5,639 bases of DNA from Methanobacterium sp. (lineage in GTDB: Archaea > Methanobacteriota > Methanobacteria > Methanobacteriales > Methanobacteriaceae): the NCBI GenBank assembly GCA_003164415.1, contig PLTK01000163.1, positions 1-5,639 of the forward strand, in the 5' to 3' direction. Of the stretch, positions 1 through 5,639 are shown in pieces. Under the pieces are notes generated by a model. It was not told where the DNA came from. It ran no database searches and saw only the letters and a list, made by a program, of their open reading frames with translations. The position numbers were made by a program, and so were the translations under genes. The first letter of the stretch is position 1; the number at the start of each line of letters is the position of its first letter.

Positions 1-68
1 GAAAAGGATCAACATTCTACTTCACTATCCCAATAAATCTGAAGTTTGAAAACTCCGGAGAAAATTAA
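1..68 (+). CDS. C-terminal end of a sensor histidine kinase (partial, 5' end outside window)
   Basis: Reading from base 3 gives 21 codons and a TAA stop at 66-68. The first residues, KGSTFYFTIPI, are the typical end of a HATPase_c domain (the last glycine motif and final beta strands of a histidine kinase). They match the last residues of the complete kinase that follows, whose C-terminus reads GKGSTFYFTIPIKN. Here the protein continues for about ten more residues (LKFENSGEN) after the shared end. The stop overlaps the next start codon by one base (TAATG), which suggests translational coupling and a shared mRNA. The shared end points to a tandem paralogue. Only the tail is visible, so its sensor domains are unknown. 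Confidence 0.85.
   Translation, partial: KGSTFYFTIPINLKFENSGEN
57..60 (+). promoter_or_regulatory. ribosome binding site for the complete kinase
   Basis: GGAG lies seven bases before the ATG at 68, inside the last codons of the upstream kinase gene. It matches the archaeal anti-Shine-Dalgarno core and supports this ATG, which also gives the first membrane helix a normal short lead of about five residues. With the TAATG overlap it indicates that the two kinases are translated from one transcript. Confidence 0.7.
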
Positions 69-2563
69 TGTCTTATTTACCTTACTCGATTGTTCTTGTT
101 TTAGCTAGTTTTATTAGTATTGGTTTAGGTATTTATGGATTTTTACATCGTGATAGACCAGGTATGGCTGCTTTTAGTATTTTTATGTTTCTTTCCGCTG
201 TTTGGCCTATGGCTCAAGCATTTGACATTGCTACTGCTGATTTGACATTGAAAATTTTCCTAATGAAAATACGTTTAGATGCACCAGTGTTTGCAATTTT
301 GGCATATTTTGTAATGGTAATACAGTTAATAGGCAAATCAAATTGGATCACTAAACAGCGTTTAGTATTTTTAAGTATAATTCCAATTATAGGAATATTT
401 TTTAATTGGACCAGCCCTAATTTATTGTTCCGTTATGGTTATCATATAATTACGGGCGGACCATTTCCTGTATTAGCCTGGACTAACGGCCCATTTTTCA
501 TAATTTGGATTTTATATATTTACGCTTTATTTTTGGTTCCATTGTTTTTATTGATAAATTCTTACCGAAGTATTTCCCCATTGACATCTCGACAAGTCAT
601 CATTTTAATAATAGCAACTTCAATACCTGTAGTAATTAATGCACTCTTCCAAATTGGTATTACACCTATTTCAGGATTTAATTTAGAACCAATTGCACAA
701 GTTTTTGAGGGTTTGATAATTGTATGGGGTGTTTTTTATGTTAAAGCCTTTGATACAGTGCCTATTGCTCGAGACAAATTAATTACCGATATGAAAGAGA
801 GTGTTATGGTAGTTGATCCTCAAAACAGAATTTTAGATATGAATCCGTCTGCATTTAATATGATAGGATCGACAGCAGACAAGGCAATTGGACAATTAGC
901 AGATGAAGTGTTTGCATTCTGGCCAGATCTTCTTGTACTATTTAAGGATGTTAAAGATGAACAAATCGAAATTAAACTCGATAAAAATCCTATTCGATAT
1001 TTTGATGTGAATATCTCATCGTTAAGAGATAAAAATGGACAATATTTAGGCCGTATGTTCATTTTACGAGATATTTCAAAACGTAAATATATTGATAATG
1101 AACTTAAAGAGAGTGAAATTAAATATCGTTCATTATATTCTTCTATGAGTGAAGGTGTTGCACTTCACAATATTATTTATAATCAGTATAAAAAACCTGT
1201 AAATTATATAATTTCGGATATTAATCAGTCTTATGAAAATATAATAGGTTTAAAAAGAGATGAAATTGTTGGTAAGAAAGCTTCTGAAGTTTATAGTACT
1301 AATAAACCTCCTTATATGGAAATTTATGCTAAAGTTGCTGAAACCGGCGAATCTATACAATTTGAAACGTATTTTGAGCCTATGAATAAGTATTTTAACA
1401 TTTCAGTTACATCTATTGAAAAAGGGAAATTTTACACTGTTTTTGAAGACATTACAGAATCTAAAATAATTAATAATGCACTTCGTGAAAGTGAAGAACG
1501 TTTCCGTAATCTTGCAGATAATATTCCTAACTTAGCCTGGATGGCTGAAGCAAATGGCGGGATATTTTGGTATAATAAGCAATGGTATGAATATACGGGT
1601 ACGACTTTGAAAGAAATGGAGGGATGGGGATGGCAAAAGGTACTCCACCCAGATTATGTTAAAAAAGTAACAGAAGACTGGAATATTAAAATAAAAGAAG
1701 AAGAACCATATGATAATATATTTCCACTGAAAGGGAAGGATGGAAACTATCGATGGTTCTTAACTAGGATTACACCTATTAGAGATGATCATGGAAAGTT
1801 AATGCGATGGTTTGGAACTAATACAGATATTACAGATCGAGTGGATCGTGAAAAAGAACTGGAAACCTTAATGACTAAGTTAGAACATTCCAACAAAGAA
1901 TTAGAACAATTTGCATATATTACTTCTCATGATCTTCGAGAACCATTAAGGATGATTACAAGTTTTTTACAGTTATTAGAAAGAAGATATAAGGATCAGT
2001 TAGATCAGGATGCCAATGAATTCATAGAATTTGCTGTAAATGGAGCTAAACGTTTGGATGCTATGACTAATGATCTTTTACAATATTCTAAAATAACCAG
2101 CAAAGAACGAGAATTAAGTCCCATAAATTTCAACTATGTATTAGAAGAAGCATTAACGAATTTGAAAGTTCCAATCGATGAAAATAATGCAGTTATTACT
2201 TATGATCAACTACCTACAATTAATGGGGATGAACAGTTAACGGTTCAACTTTTCCAAAACCTAATAGGTAACGCAATTAAATATCGCAGCCAGGAAAATC
2301 CTAAAATTCATATATCTACAACCAAAGAAAAAAATCAATATCTCTTTAGCATCAAAGATAATGGAATTGGAATGTCCCCAGAACATCTGAAAAGGATATT
2401 TACAATCTTCCAAAGGCTTCACACACGTGAAGAATATGAAGGAACCGGAATAGGACTTGCTATTGCACAAAAAATCATACATCAACAAGGTGGACGAATC
2501 TGGGTAGAATCCAAACTAGGAAAAGGATCAACATTCTATTTTACAATACCAATCAAAAACTGA
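68..2563 (+). CDS. membrane-bound multi-PAS sensor histidine kinase (7TM-PAS-PAS-PAS-HisKA-HATPase_c)
   Basis: An 831-residue sensor kinase that should autophosphorylate on histidine and pass phosphate to a separate response regulator. Residues 1-226 hold about seven hydrophobic helices (roughly 6-24, 34-50, 73-91, 98-113, 141-165, 175-198, 206-226), as in the HisKA_7TM N-terminal domain. Three PAS domains follow at about 238-338, 351-463 and 475-592. The third is of the PAS_3 fold type, with a WYEYTG segment and ending in GTNTDITD. A charged, probably coiled-coil linker (592-615) leads to the HisKA domain with the H-box SHDLREPLR, where His621 is the phospho-acceptor. HATPase_c shows the N-box QNLIGNAIKY (730-739), G1 DNGIGM (764-769), F-box IFTIFQRLH (777-785) and G2 GTGIGLA. 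All catalytic motifs are intact, so it should be active. No receiver or HAMP domain is present. The signal sensed cannot be read from the sequence. It overlaps the stop of an upstream kinase of the same family. Confidence 0.95.
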   Translation: MSYLPYSIVLVLASFISIGLGIYGFLHRDRPGMAAFSIFMFLSAVWPMAQAFDIATADLTLKIFLMKIRLDAPVFAILAYFVMVIQLIGKSNWITKQRLVFLSIIPIIGIFFNWTSPNLLFRYGYHIITGGPFPVLAWTNGPFFIIWILYIYALFLVPLFLLINSYRSISPLTSRQVIILIIATSIPVVINALFQIGITPISGFNLEPIAQVFEGLIIVWGVFYVKAFDTVPIARDKLITDMKESVMVVDPQNRILDMNPSAFNMIGSTADKAIGQLADEVFAFWPDLLVLFKDVKDEQIEIKLDKNPIRYFDVNISSLRDKNGQYLGRMFILRDISKRKYIDNELKESEIKYRSLYSSMSEGVALHNIIYNQYKKPVNYIISDINQSYENIIGLKRDEIVGKKASEVYSTNKPPYMEIYAKVAETGESIQFETYFEPMNKYFNISVTSIEKGKFYTVFEDITESKIINNALRESEERFRNLADNIPNLAWMAEANGGIFWYNKQWYEYTGTTLKEMEGWGWQKVLHPDYVKKVTEDWNIKIKEEEPYDNIFPLKGKDGNYRWFLTRITPIRDDHGKLMRWFGTNTDITDRVDREKELETLMTKLEHSNKELEQFAYITSHDLREPLRMITSFLQLLERRYKDQLDQDANEFIEFAVNGAKRLDAMTNDLLQYSKITSKERELSPINFNYVLEEALTNLKVPIDENNAVITYDQLPTINGDEQLTVQLFQNLIGNAIKYRSQENPKIHISTTKEKNQYLFSIKDNGIGMSPEHLKRIFTIFQRLHTREEYEGTGIGLAIAQKIIHQQGGRIWVESKLGKGSTFYFTIPIKN

Positions 2564-2627
2564 AAATTTAATTTTATAAATATTTAATTCAACGATTAAA
2601 ATAACAAGATTAAAAGAAGTTATATGC
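2564..2627. other. 3' flank of the kinase gene, no gene seen
   Basis: A very AT-rich spacer between the kinase stop and the inverted repeat. It contains only runs of up to four T residues and no reading frame or recognised signal. Confidence 0.5.
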
Positions 2628-2692
2628 TAATTGTACTGTCTAAACTTTATTAATGGCAAATAGAGACGTTTTTAGACAAAAATGTACAATTA
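2628..2692. repeat. long imperfect inverted repeat (stem-loop or mobile-element remnant)
   Basis: The outer arms TAATTGTAC (2628-2636) and GTACAATTA (2684-2692) are perfect reverse complements over 9 bases. The inner arms TGTCTAAA (2637-2644) and TTTAGACA (2671-2678) are perfect over 8 bases. A one-sided bulge of five bases (2679-2683) separates the two stems on the right arm, and the loop is about 26 bases. The repeat lies 64 bases past the kinase stop and just before an oligo-T tract. It could fold in the mRNA 3' end, be an operator-like palindrome, or be what is left of a small transposable element. No transposase is visible, and no target-site duplication was identified. Confidence 0.6.
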
Positions 2693-2719
2693 AATAGTGT
2701 TCTGTAATAATTTTCTGAA

Positions 2720-2726
2720 TTTTTTT
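2720..2726 (+). terminator. oligo-T tract, candidate archaeal terminator of the kinase transcript
   Basis: A run of seven T residues on the coding strand, about 155 bases beyond the kinase stop and 28 bases after the inverted repeat. Archaeal RNA polymerase ends transcription at U-rich tracts without needing a hairpin. It is the first run of more than five T after the kinase stop. The assignment is by position and composition only, and AT-rich DNA makes chance runs common. Confidence 0.35.
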
Positions 2727-3217
2727 ATTCTAAATATTATGATCAAATTATTATAATCTTTTATAAACATACAATACACAGCATTAAAAATGTCTTTAAG
2801 ACAATGAATGATAAGTAAATATGCAGGCAAGATACTATTTAGAAGTCAATAGTTTATGTTTTTTATCTATTAATAAATCATGATTTTAGAATTAAACTAT
2901 CATATCTCGTTTAAATCATTTCTGCAATCTTTCGATTAACTCTTTTACATTACATTAATAGATCCCAATATATTTTTTATTGGAATGCTTGCTCGCTAGA
3001 TTAAAGCTTGATTATTCATTAATTGTCTGAAATGAAGTAGAATAGGAATAAACACAGTATAACTCGAAGATTAGGCAATTATATCAGGTGATTCTATATA
3101 ATAAAACGCTTTTAAGTTTTACCATAATTTCAACCATTAGGAATTAAATTAGACATTATATTTTAAATGTTATTATTTGAATCAGATTTGAGCACATGAT
3201 ATGTCAAATTATTCCAC
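2727..3217. other. AT-rich gene-free stretch, possible eroded DNA
   Basis: All six frames are broken by frequent stops, and no conserved protein motif or tRNA/rRNA pattern could be recognised. A TATA-like TTTATAAA occurs at 2760-2767, but no gene follows it on either strand. A small hairpin sits at 2965-2983. Because the - strand side of this stretch directly continues the restriction-modification remnant at 3218-3512, part of it may be the same pseudogene decayed beyond recognition. That is inference. Confidence 0.5.
2965..2983. repeat. small perfect hairpin
   Basis: CCAATA (2965-2970) and TATTGG (2978-2983) form a 6-base-pair stem around a T-rich seven-base loop. It does not sit next to any gene end, so no function is assigned and chance is likely in this AT-rich DNA. 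Confidence 0.3.
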
Positions 3218-3512
3218 TTAATTGCTCGTTATGTAGTCGGGTGTATAGAATATGCCTTCTTTTTTCTTCTGCCTTTTACATCTGCTTTTAACTCTTCAAT
3301 GTCTCCTATAGAGTTTCAAAGATATGTCCTAATATATTTACATCTAAATCACTTGAGAAATCGAATGATGAAATAGTAAGGAGGTTTTTGTATATGGGAT
3401 TAATTTTATCATTATATGGATTTACAAGATCTTCAATATCTAGAGAGTGACCTTCAAATTTCCAATATTGGGGTGTATTATCCGCTTTTTTAAAAATGTT
3501 AAATAATATATT
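3218..3512 (-). pseudogene. decayed fragment of a type IIG (Eco57I-like) restriction-modification enzyme / DNA adenine methyltransferase
   Basis: Read on the - strand, 3512-3309 gives 68 open codons including NTPQYWKFEG and FDFSSDLDVNILGHIFE, then meets TAG (3308-3306). Shifting one base, 3309-3266 continues as IGDIEELKADVKGRRK. Shifting again in a run of six A (3265-3260 on the - strand), 3259-3221 reads EGIFYTPDYITSN and ends in TAA, followed by VE and another TAA. Joined, this is the segment leading into the methyltransferase domain of type IIG enzymes, with the hallmark pattern VNILGHIFE, then IEELK, then RKKEGIFYTPxYIT. Intact family members are far longer (commonly about 1000 residues), so this is an internal scrap. 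A TGA at 3515-3513 closes the frame upstream. The downstream half, with the NPPY catalytic motif and target recognition domain, is not recognisable. It lies on the same strand as the hydrolase and reductase but is unlikely to be expressed as a functional protein. The assignment rests on motif recall, without a database search. Confidence 0.78.
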
Positions 3513-3603
3513 TCAATTACAACCAATAATACTGTTTAAAACTAATTTCTAATCATTTAATAGATTAAAAAACTCACAAGACAAATAATAACCCCAAAGA
3601 TTT

Positions 3604-3612
3604 AAAAAAAAA
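3604..3612 (-). terminator. oligo-T tract, candidate terminator of the reductase-hydrolase transcript
   Basis: Nine consecutive A on the + strand, hence nine T on the - strand, about 40 bases after the stop codon of the metallo-beta-lactamase-fold gene. This is the longest such run near a gene end in the window, and it fits U-tract termination in archaea. No stem-loop precedes it. Confidence 0.55.
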
Positions 3613-3652
3613 TAATGGATTTAAAGATAAATATCTCTGACTTTATACAAAT

Positions 3653-4393
3653 TTATATACTATGTGATAACTCCTTTATCTTCAGATTAGGGTTATCATT
3701 AAATAAACCTGTATGATAAGCTATCACATTTTCTATATCAAATTCACCGAACTTTTCAAGCCAACCTTTAATTATTTCAAGTTCCTTTTTACTCATGGCT
3801 TCTCTGTGTGTTACAACAAGCTCATCACCCTCAATATTTAAGGCATCTCCCACAATCAGGCTTTTAGATTCTTTATGGTAGAGACAAATGTGTCCTGGAG
3901 TGTGGCCAGGAGTGTGAATAACTACAATTCCACCACCATAATCCAGTTCCTCATCATCAGCGAGATCCTCATCCACCTTTACAGAGGTATTTTCAATCAT
4001 GTCCAAAACCTTTCGTTGTTCATCATCAGATAACATGTTAATTCGTTCCCTGATGTTTGAATTCTTAAACCTTAAGATCTGTTTCTCACCCTGGATGTAG
4101 GGTTTATCAAGGGTGTGAGCAAGAACATTAACATCATGCAATTCATCAATTATGCTGTTAATTCCACATATATGATCAATATCTTGATGTGTGACTATTA
4201 TGGTATCTATTTTATCAAAGGACACCCCTGCTTTATCCATTTCATCTTTAATTAATGGCATACTGTCTGATATTCCTGCGTCAATCAGGACAACATGTTC
4301 ATCATCCCATATGACTGTGGGATATATAGTTCCTGTTGTTCCCATAAGTTTCATTGGTATTTCTAAAATATCTATATTATCTACTATTTTCAT
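3653..4393 (-). CDS. metallo-beta-lactamase-fold hydrolase
   Basis: A 246-residue soluble protein of the MBL-fold superfamily, usual length for a single-domain member and without signal peptide or membrane helix. Metal-binding motifs appear in the usual order. Strand ending LIDAG (36-40) is followed by THQDIDH (68-74), a variant of HxHxDH with Asp71 in place of the second His. TPGHTPGH follows (His164 is the likely ligand), then VGDAL with Asp183 as bridging ligand, and AYHTG with His227. The Asp variant also occurs in other family members, so the enzyme may well be active. The family includes thioesterases, lactonases and glyoxalase II-like enzymes, and the substrate here is unknown. The segment at about 100-150 is acidic and helix-rich and probably forms a substrate lid. 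The gene follows the Fe-S aldo/keto reductase by 39 bases on the same strand and is probably cotranscribed with it. Confidence 0.9.
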   Translation of the reverse strand: MKIVDNIDILEIPMKLMGTTGTIYPTVIWDDEHVVLIDAGISDSMPLIKDEMDKAGVSFDKIDTIIVTHQDIDHICGINSIIDELHDVNVLAHTLDKPYIQGEKQILRFKNSNIRERINMLSDDEQRKVLDMIENTSVKVDEDLADDEELDYGGGIVVIHTPGHTPGHICLYHKESKSLIVGDALNIEGDELVVTHREAMSKKELEIIKGWLEKFGEFDIENVIAYHTGLFNDNPNLKIKELSHSI

Positions 4394-4399
4394 CTACTT

Positions 4400-4407
4400 C
4401 ACTCCTT
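4400..4407 (-). promoter_or_regulatory. strong ribosome binding site of the MBL-fold gene
   Basis: On the - strand AAGGAGTG lies six bases before the ATG at 4393. It matches the archaeal anti-Shine-Dalgarno sequence well and fixes the start. It sits in the 39-base gap after the reductase gene, which has no evident space for a full promoter, supporting transcription as one unit. Confidence 0.75.
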
Positions 4408-4432
4408 CTTTAGAGAAATTCAAAATATTAAA

Positions 4433-5638
4433 TTAATCATGTTCTTCAAGAAATCTCTTTCTTTTATCTAATCTTAAACCTACTGCTTTTATTTTATCTT
4501 GAAAGTCCTCTCCTTCCATGTCACAGGCAACTTTCTTTAAATATTTTGGTATATTAATTCTCTGAGGGCATGACTCTATGCATCGACCGCATTCGTTACA
4601 TAATCCTGCATATGATGGGTTATCACTCATTGCCCCACCTAAAACAGTTATATATAGGTAATCGGGTACATGATTATCATACATGTGTTTCTGATTGTAT
4701 AATGTGAAGCACTGAGGTATATCCACATTCTGAGAGCATGGTAAGCAATAACCACAAGCAGTACAATTTACCTTTATCTCCTTTTCATAAACCTCTTTTA
4801 CCTCTTGATATAGCTTTAATTCCGTCTCAGGAATAGAATTAGGCAGAGTTTCATTTGCCACACTAATATTCTCTTTAACTTCATCTAATGTCCCCATACC
4901 AGAAAGTACACTGGTGACTTCAGGGTGGTTTAAAACCCATCTTAAAGCCCATTCTGCAGTTGTCCGTTTAACAGATGATTTTTTCCAAATTCTCATTGCA
5001 TCTGCTGGTGCCTCACCAGCCAGTAATCCACCTTTCAATGGACCCATCACAAATACAGTTATACCTAAGTCCGCTGCATATTGTAGACCTTCCGTTCCTG
5101 CTTGGCTATGCTCATCTAATAAGTTTAACTGAATTAAACAAGCGTCCCAATGGTAACTATCCACAATATTCTTGAAAGCTTCTTTACTATCGTGAAATGA
5201 GAATCCAATGTATTTAATTTTACCCATATTCCTTTTAGATTCTAAAAATTCCATGATGCCCAATTCTCTAAGACGGGGGAAACTTCCCCATGGTAAGTTA
5301 TGGATAAGGTAATAATCGATATATTCAGTTCTTAGTTTAAGTAATTGTGATTCGAAATACTTCTCAACATCCTCAATCATTTTAATAGACCAAGCGGGTA
5401 CTTTAGTACAGATTTTGACTTTATCTCGATACTCATCCGTGAGTATTTCACCAAGAAATGATTCACTACATCCTTCATGATAAAGTAATGCTGTGTCTAT
5501 GAAATTCACTCCATGATCCACTGCATAATAGATCATTTCTGTTGCTTTAGCTTTATCAATTTGTCCATCAATTAAGGGCAGTCTCATGGCTCCAAAACCT
5601 AAAGCGGATATTAATTCACCATTACTTGTTTTTCTCAT
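4433..5638 (-). CDS. aldo/keto reductase with C-terminal [4Fe-4S] ferredoxin-type domain
   Basis: A 401-residue cytoplasmic oxidoreductase of the COG1453 type. Residues 1-285 form an aldo/keto reductase barrel: the N-terminal strand reads ALGFGAMRLP, and the catalytic tetrad is visible as Asp48 (NFIDTA), Tyr53 (LLYHEG), Lys79 (CTKV) and His113 (LIHNLPWG). The C-terminal part carries two cysteine clusters: CTACGYCLPC (292-301) and the classical CNECGRCIESCP (347-358), which should bind [4Fe-4S] clusters. The protein therefore probably links nicotinamide-dependent carbonyl or alcohol chemistry to Fe-S electron transfer, as inferred for this family; the substrate is unknown. The first in-frame ATG is one base from the window end, so its ribosome binding site and promoter are not visible. 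The true start could lie a few codons further out, since many relatives have a slightly longer N-terminus. It is the first visible gene of the two-gene unit ending with the MBL-fold hydrolase. Confidence 0.93.
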   Translation of the reverse strand: MRKTSNGELISALGFGAMRLPLIDGQIDKAKATEMIYYAVDHGVNFIDTALLYHEGCSESFLGEILTDEYRDKVKICTKVPAWSIKMIEDVEKYFESQLLKLRTEYIDYYLIHNLPWGSFPRLRELGIMEFLESKRNMGKIKYIGFSFHDSKEAFKNIVDSYHWDACLIQLNLLDEHSQAGTEGLQYAADLGITVFVMGPLKGGLLAGEAPADAMRIWKKSSVKRTTAEWALRWVLNHPEVTSVLSGMGTLDEVKENISVANETLPNSIPETELKLYQEVKEVYEKEIKVNCTACGYCLPCSQNVDIPQCFTLYNQKHMYDNHVPDYLYITVLGGAMSDNPSYAGLCNECGRCIESCPQRINIPKYLKKVACDMEGEDFQDKIKAVGLRLDKRKRFLEEHD

Positions 5639-5639
5639 T

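Noticed and set aside
2760..2767. TTTATAAA, resembling an archaeal TATA box
   Set aside because: No reading frame or RNA gene follows at the right distance on either strand, and such motifs are expected by chance in DNA this AT-rich.
2793..2805. Short palindrome around GTCTTTAAGAC that could be a hairpin
   Set aside because: Only five base pairs with a three-base loop, not near a gene end, and easily explained by chance.
3378..3450. AAGGAGG followed nine bases later by ATG and an 18-codon frame on the + strand
   Set aside because: It looks like a textbook small gene, but it is exactly antisense to the conserved part of the restriction-modification remnant (codons for YKNLLT give the purine-rich motif). 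The peptide is short and featureless, so chance is the better explanation.
2564..3652. Possible tRNA, CRISPR repeats or attachment site in the long intergenic region
   Set aside because: No TPsiC-like GGTTCGAATCC sequence, no cloverleaf, no regularly spaced repeats and no tRNA 3' end were found by reading both strands.
4191..4436. 81-codon open frame on the + strand across the start of the MBL-fold gene
   Set aside because: It is fully antisense to a clear metallo-beta-lactamase-fold gene, has no ribosome binding site, and its protein is low-complexity and rich in Ser and Ile. It is a shadow of the real gene.

Overview
The window looks like archaeal chromosomal DNA, most likely from a methanogen of the Methanobacterium type. 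This is inferred from the AT-rich sequence, the GGAG/GGAGTG-type ribosome binding sites, a sensor kinase with an N-terminal seven-helix membrane domain plus several PAS domains, and an aldo/keto reductase carrying two [4Fe-4S] motifs of the COG1453 type. No rRNA, tRNA or CRISPR array was found, so the taxon is an inference only.

Left part (1-2563, + strand): the last 21 codons of one histidine kinase run directly into a complete 831-residue histidine kinase through a TAATG stop/start overlap. The two genes end in almost the same sequence: 12 identical residues, differing in DNA only at third codon positions. They are therefore tandem paralogues, probably translated from one mRNA. The complete kinase has seven predicted membrane helices, three PAS domains, a HisKA domain (phospho-acceptor His621) and a HATPase_c domain. 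It has no receiver domain, so its response partner lies elsewhere.

Middle part (2564-3652): about 1.1 kb of very AT-rich DNA between convergent genes, with no intact gene. It is not featureless. On the - strand, about 3512-3218 is a decayed remnant of a type IIG (Eco57I-like) restriction-modification enzyme. It is readable as three consecutive frames broken by two apparent one-base deletions and followed by in-frame stops. Near the kinase end there is a long imperfect inverted repeat (2628-2692). Oligo-T tracts suitable as archaeal terminators lie downstream of both flanking gene groups. The remaining stretch, about 2730-3217, holds nothing recognisable beyond a small hairpin.

Right part (3653-5638, - strand): a two-gene unit transcribed right to left. 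It consists of an iron-sulfur aldo/keto reductase (4433-5638), then after a 39-base gap a metallo-beta-lactamase-fold hydrolase (3653-4393) with its own strong ribosome binding site. Both are probably cytoplasmic. The reductase is likely a redox enzyme coupling NAD(P)H-type chemistry to Fe-S electron transfer, and the hydrolase probably acts on a thioester, lactone or similar substrate. No substrate can be read from the sequence.

No complete undescribed system is evident. The most informative hidden item is the restriction-modification pseudogene in the apparent intergenic region. With the tandem kinases and the inverted repeat, it suggests a genomic spot that gains and loses accessory genes.
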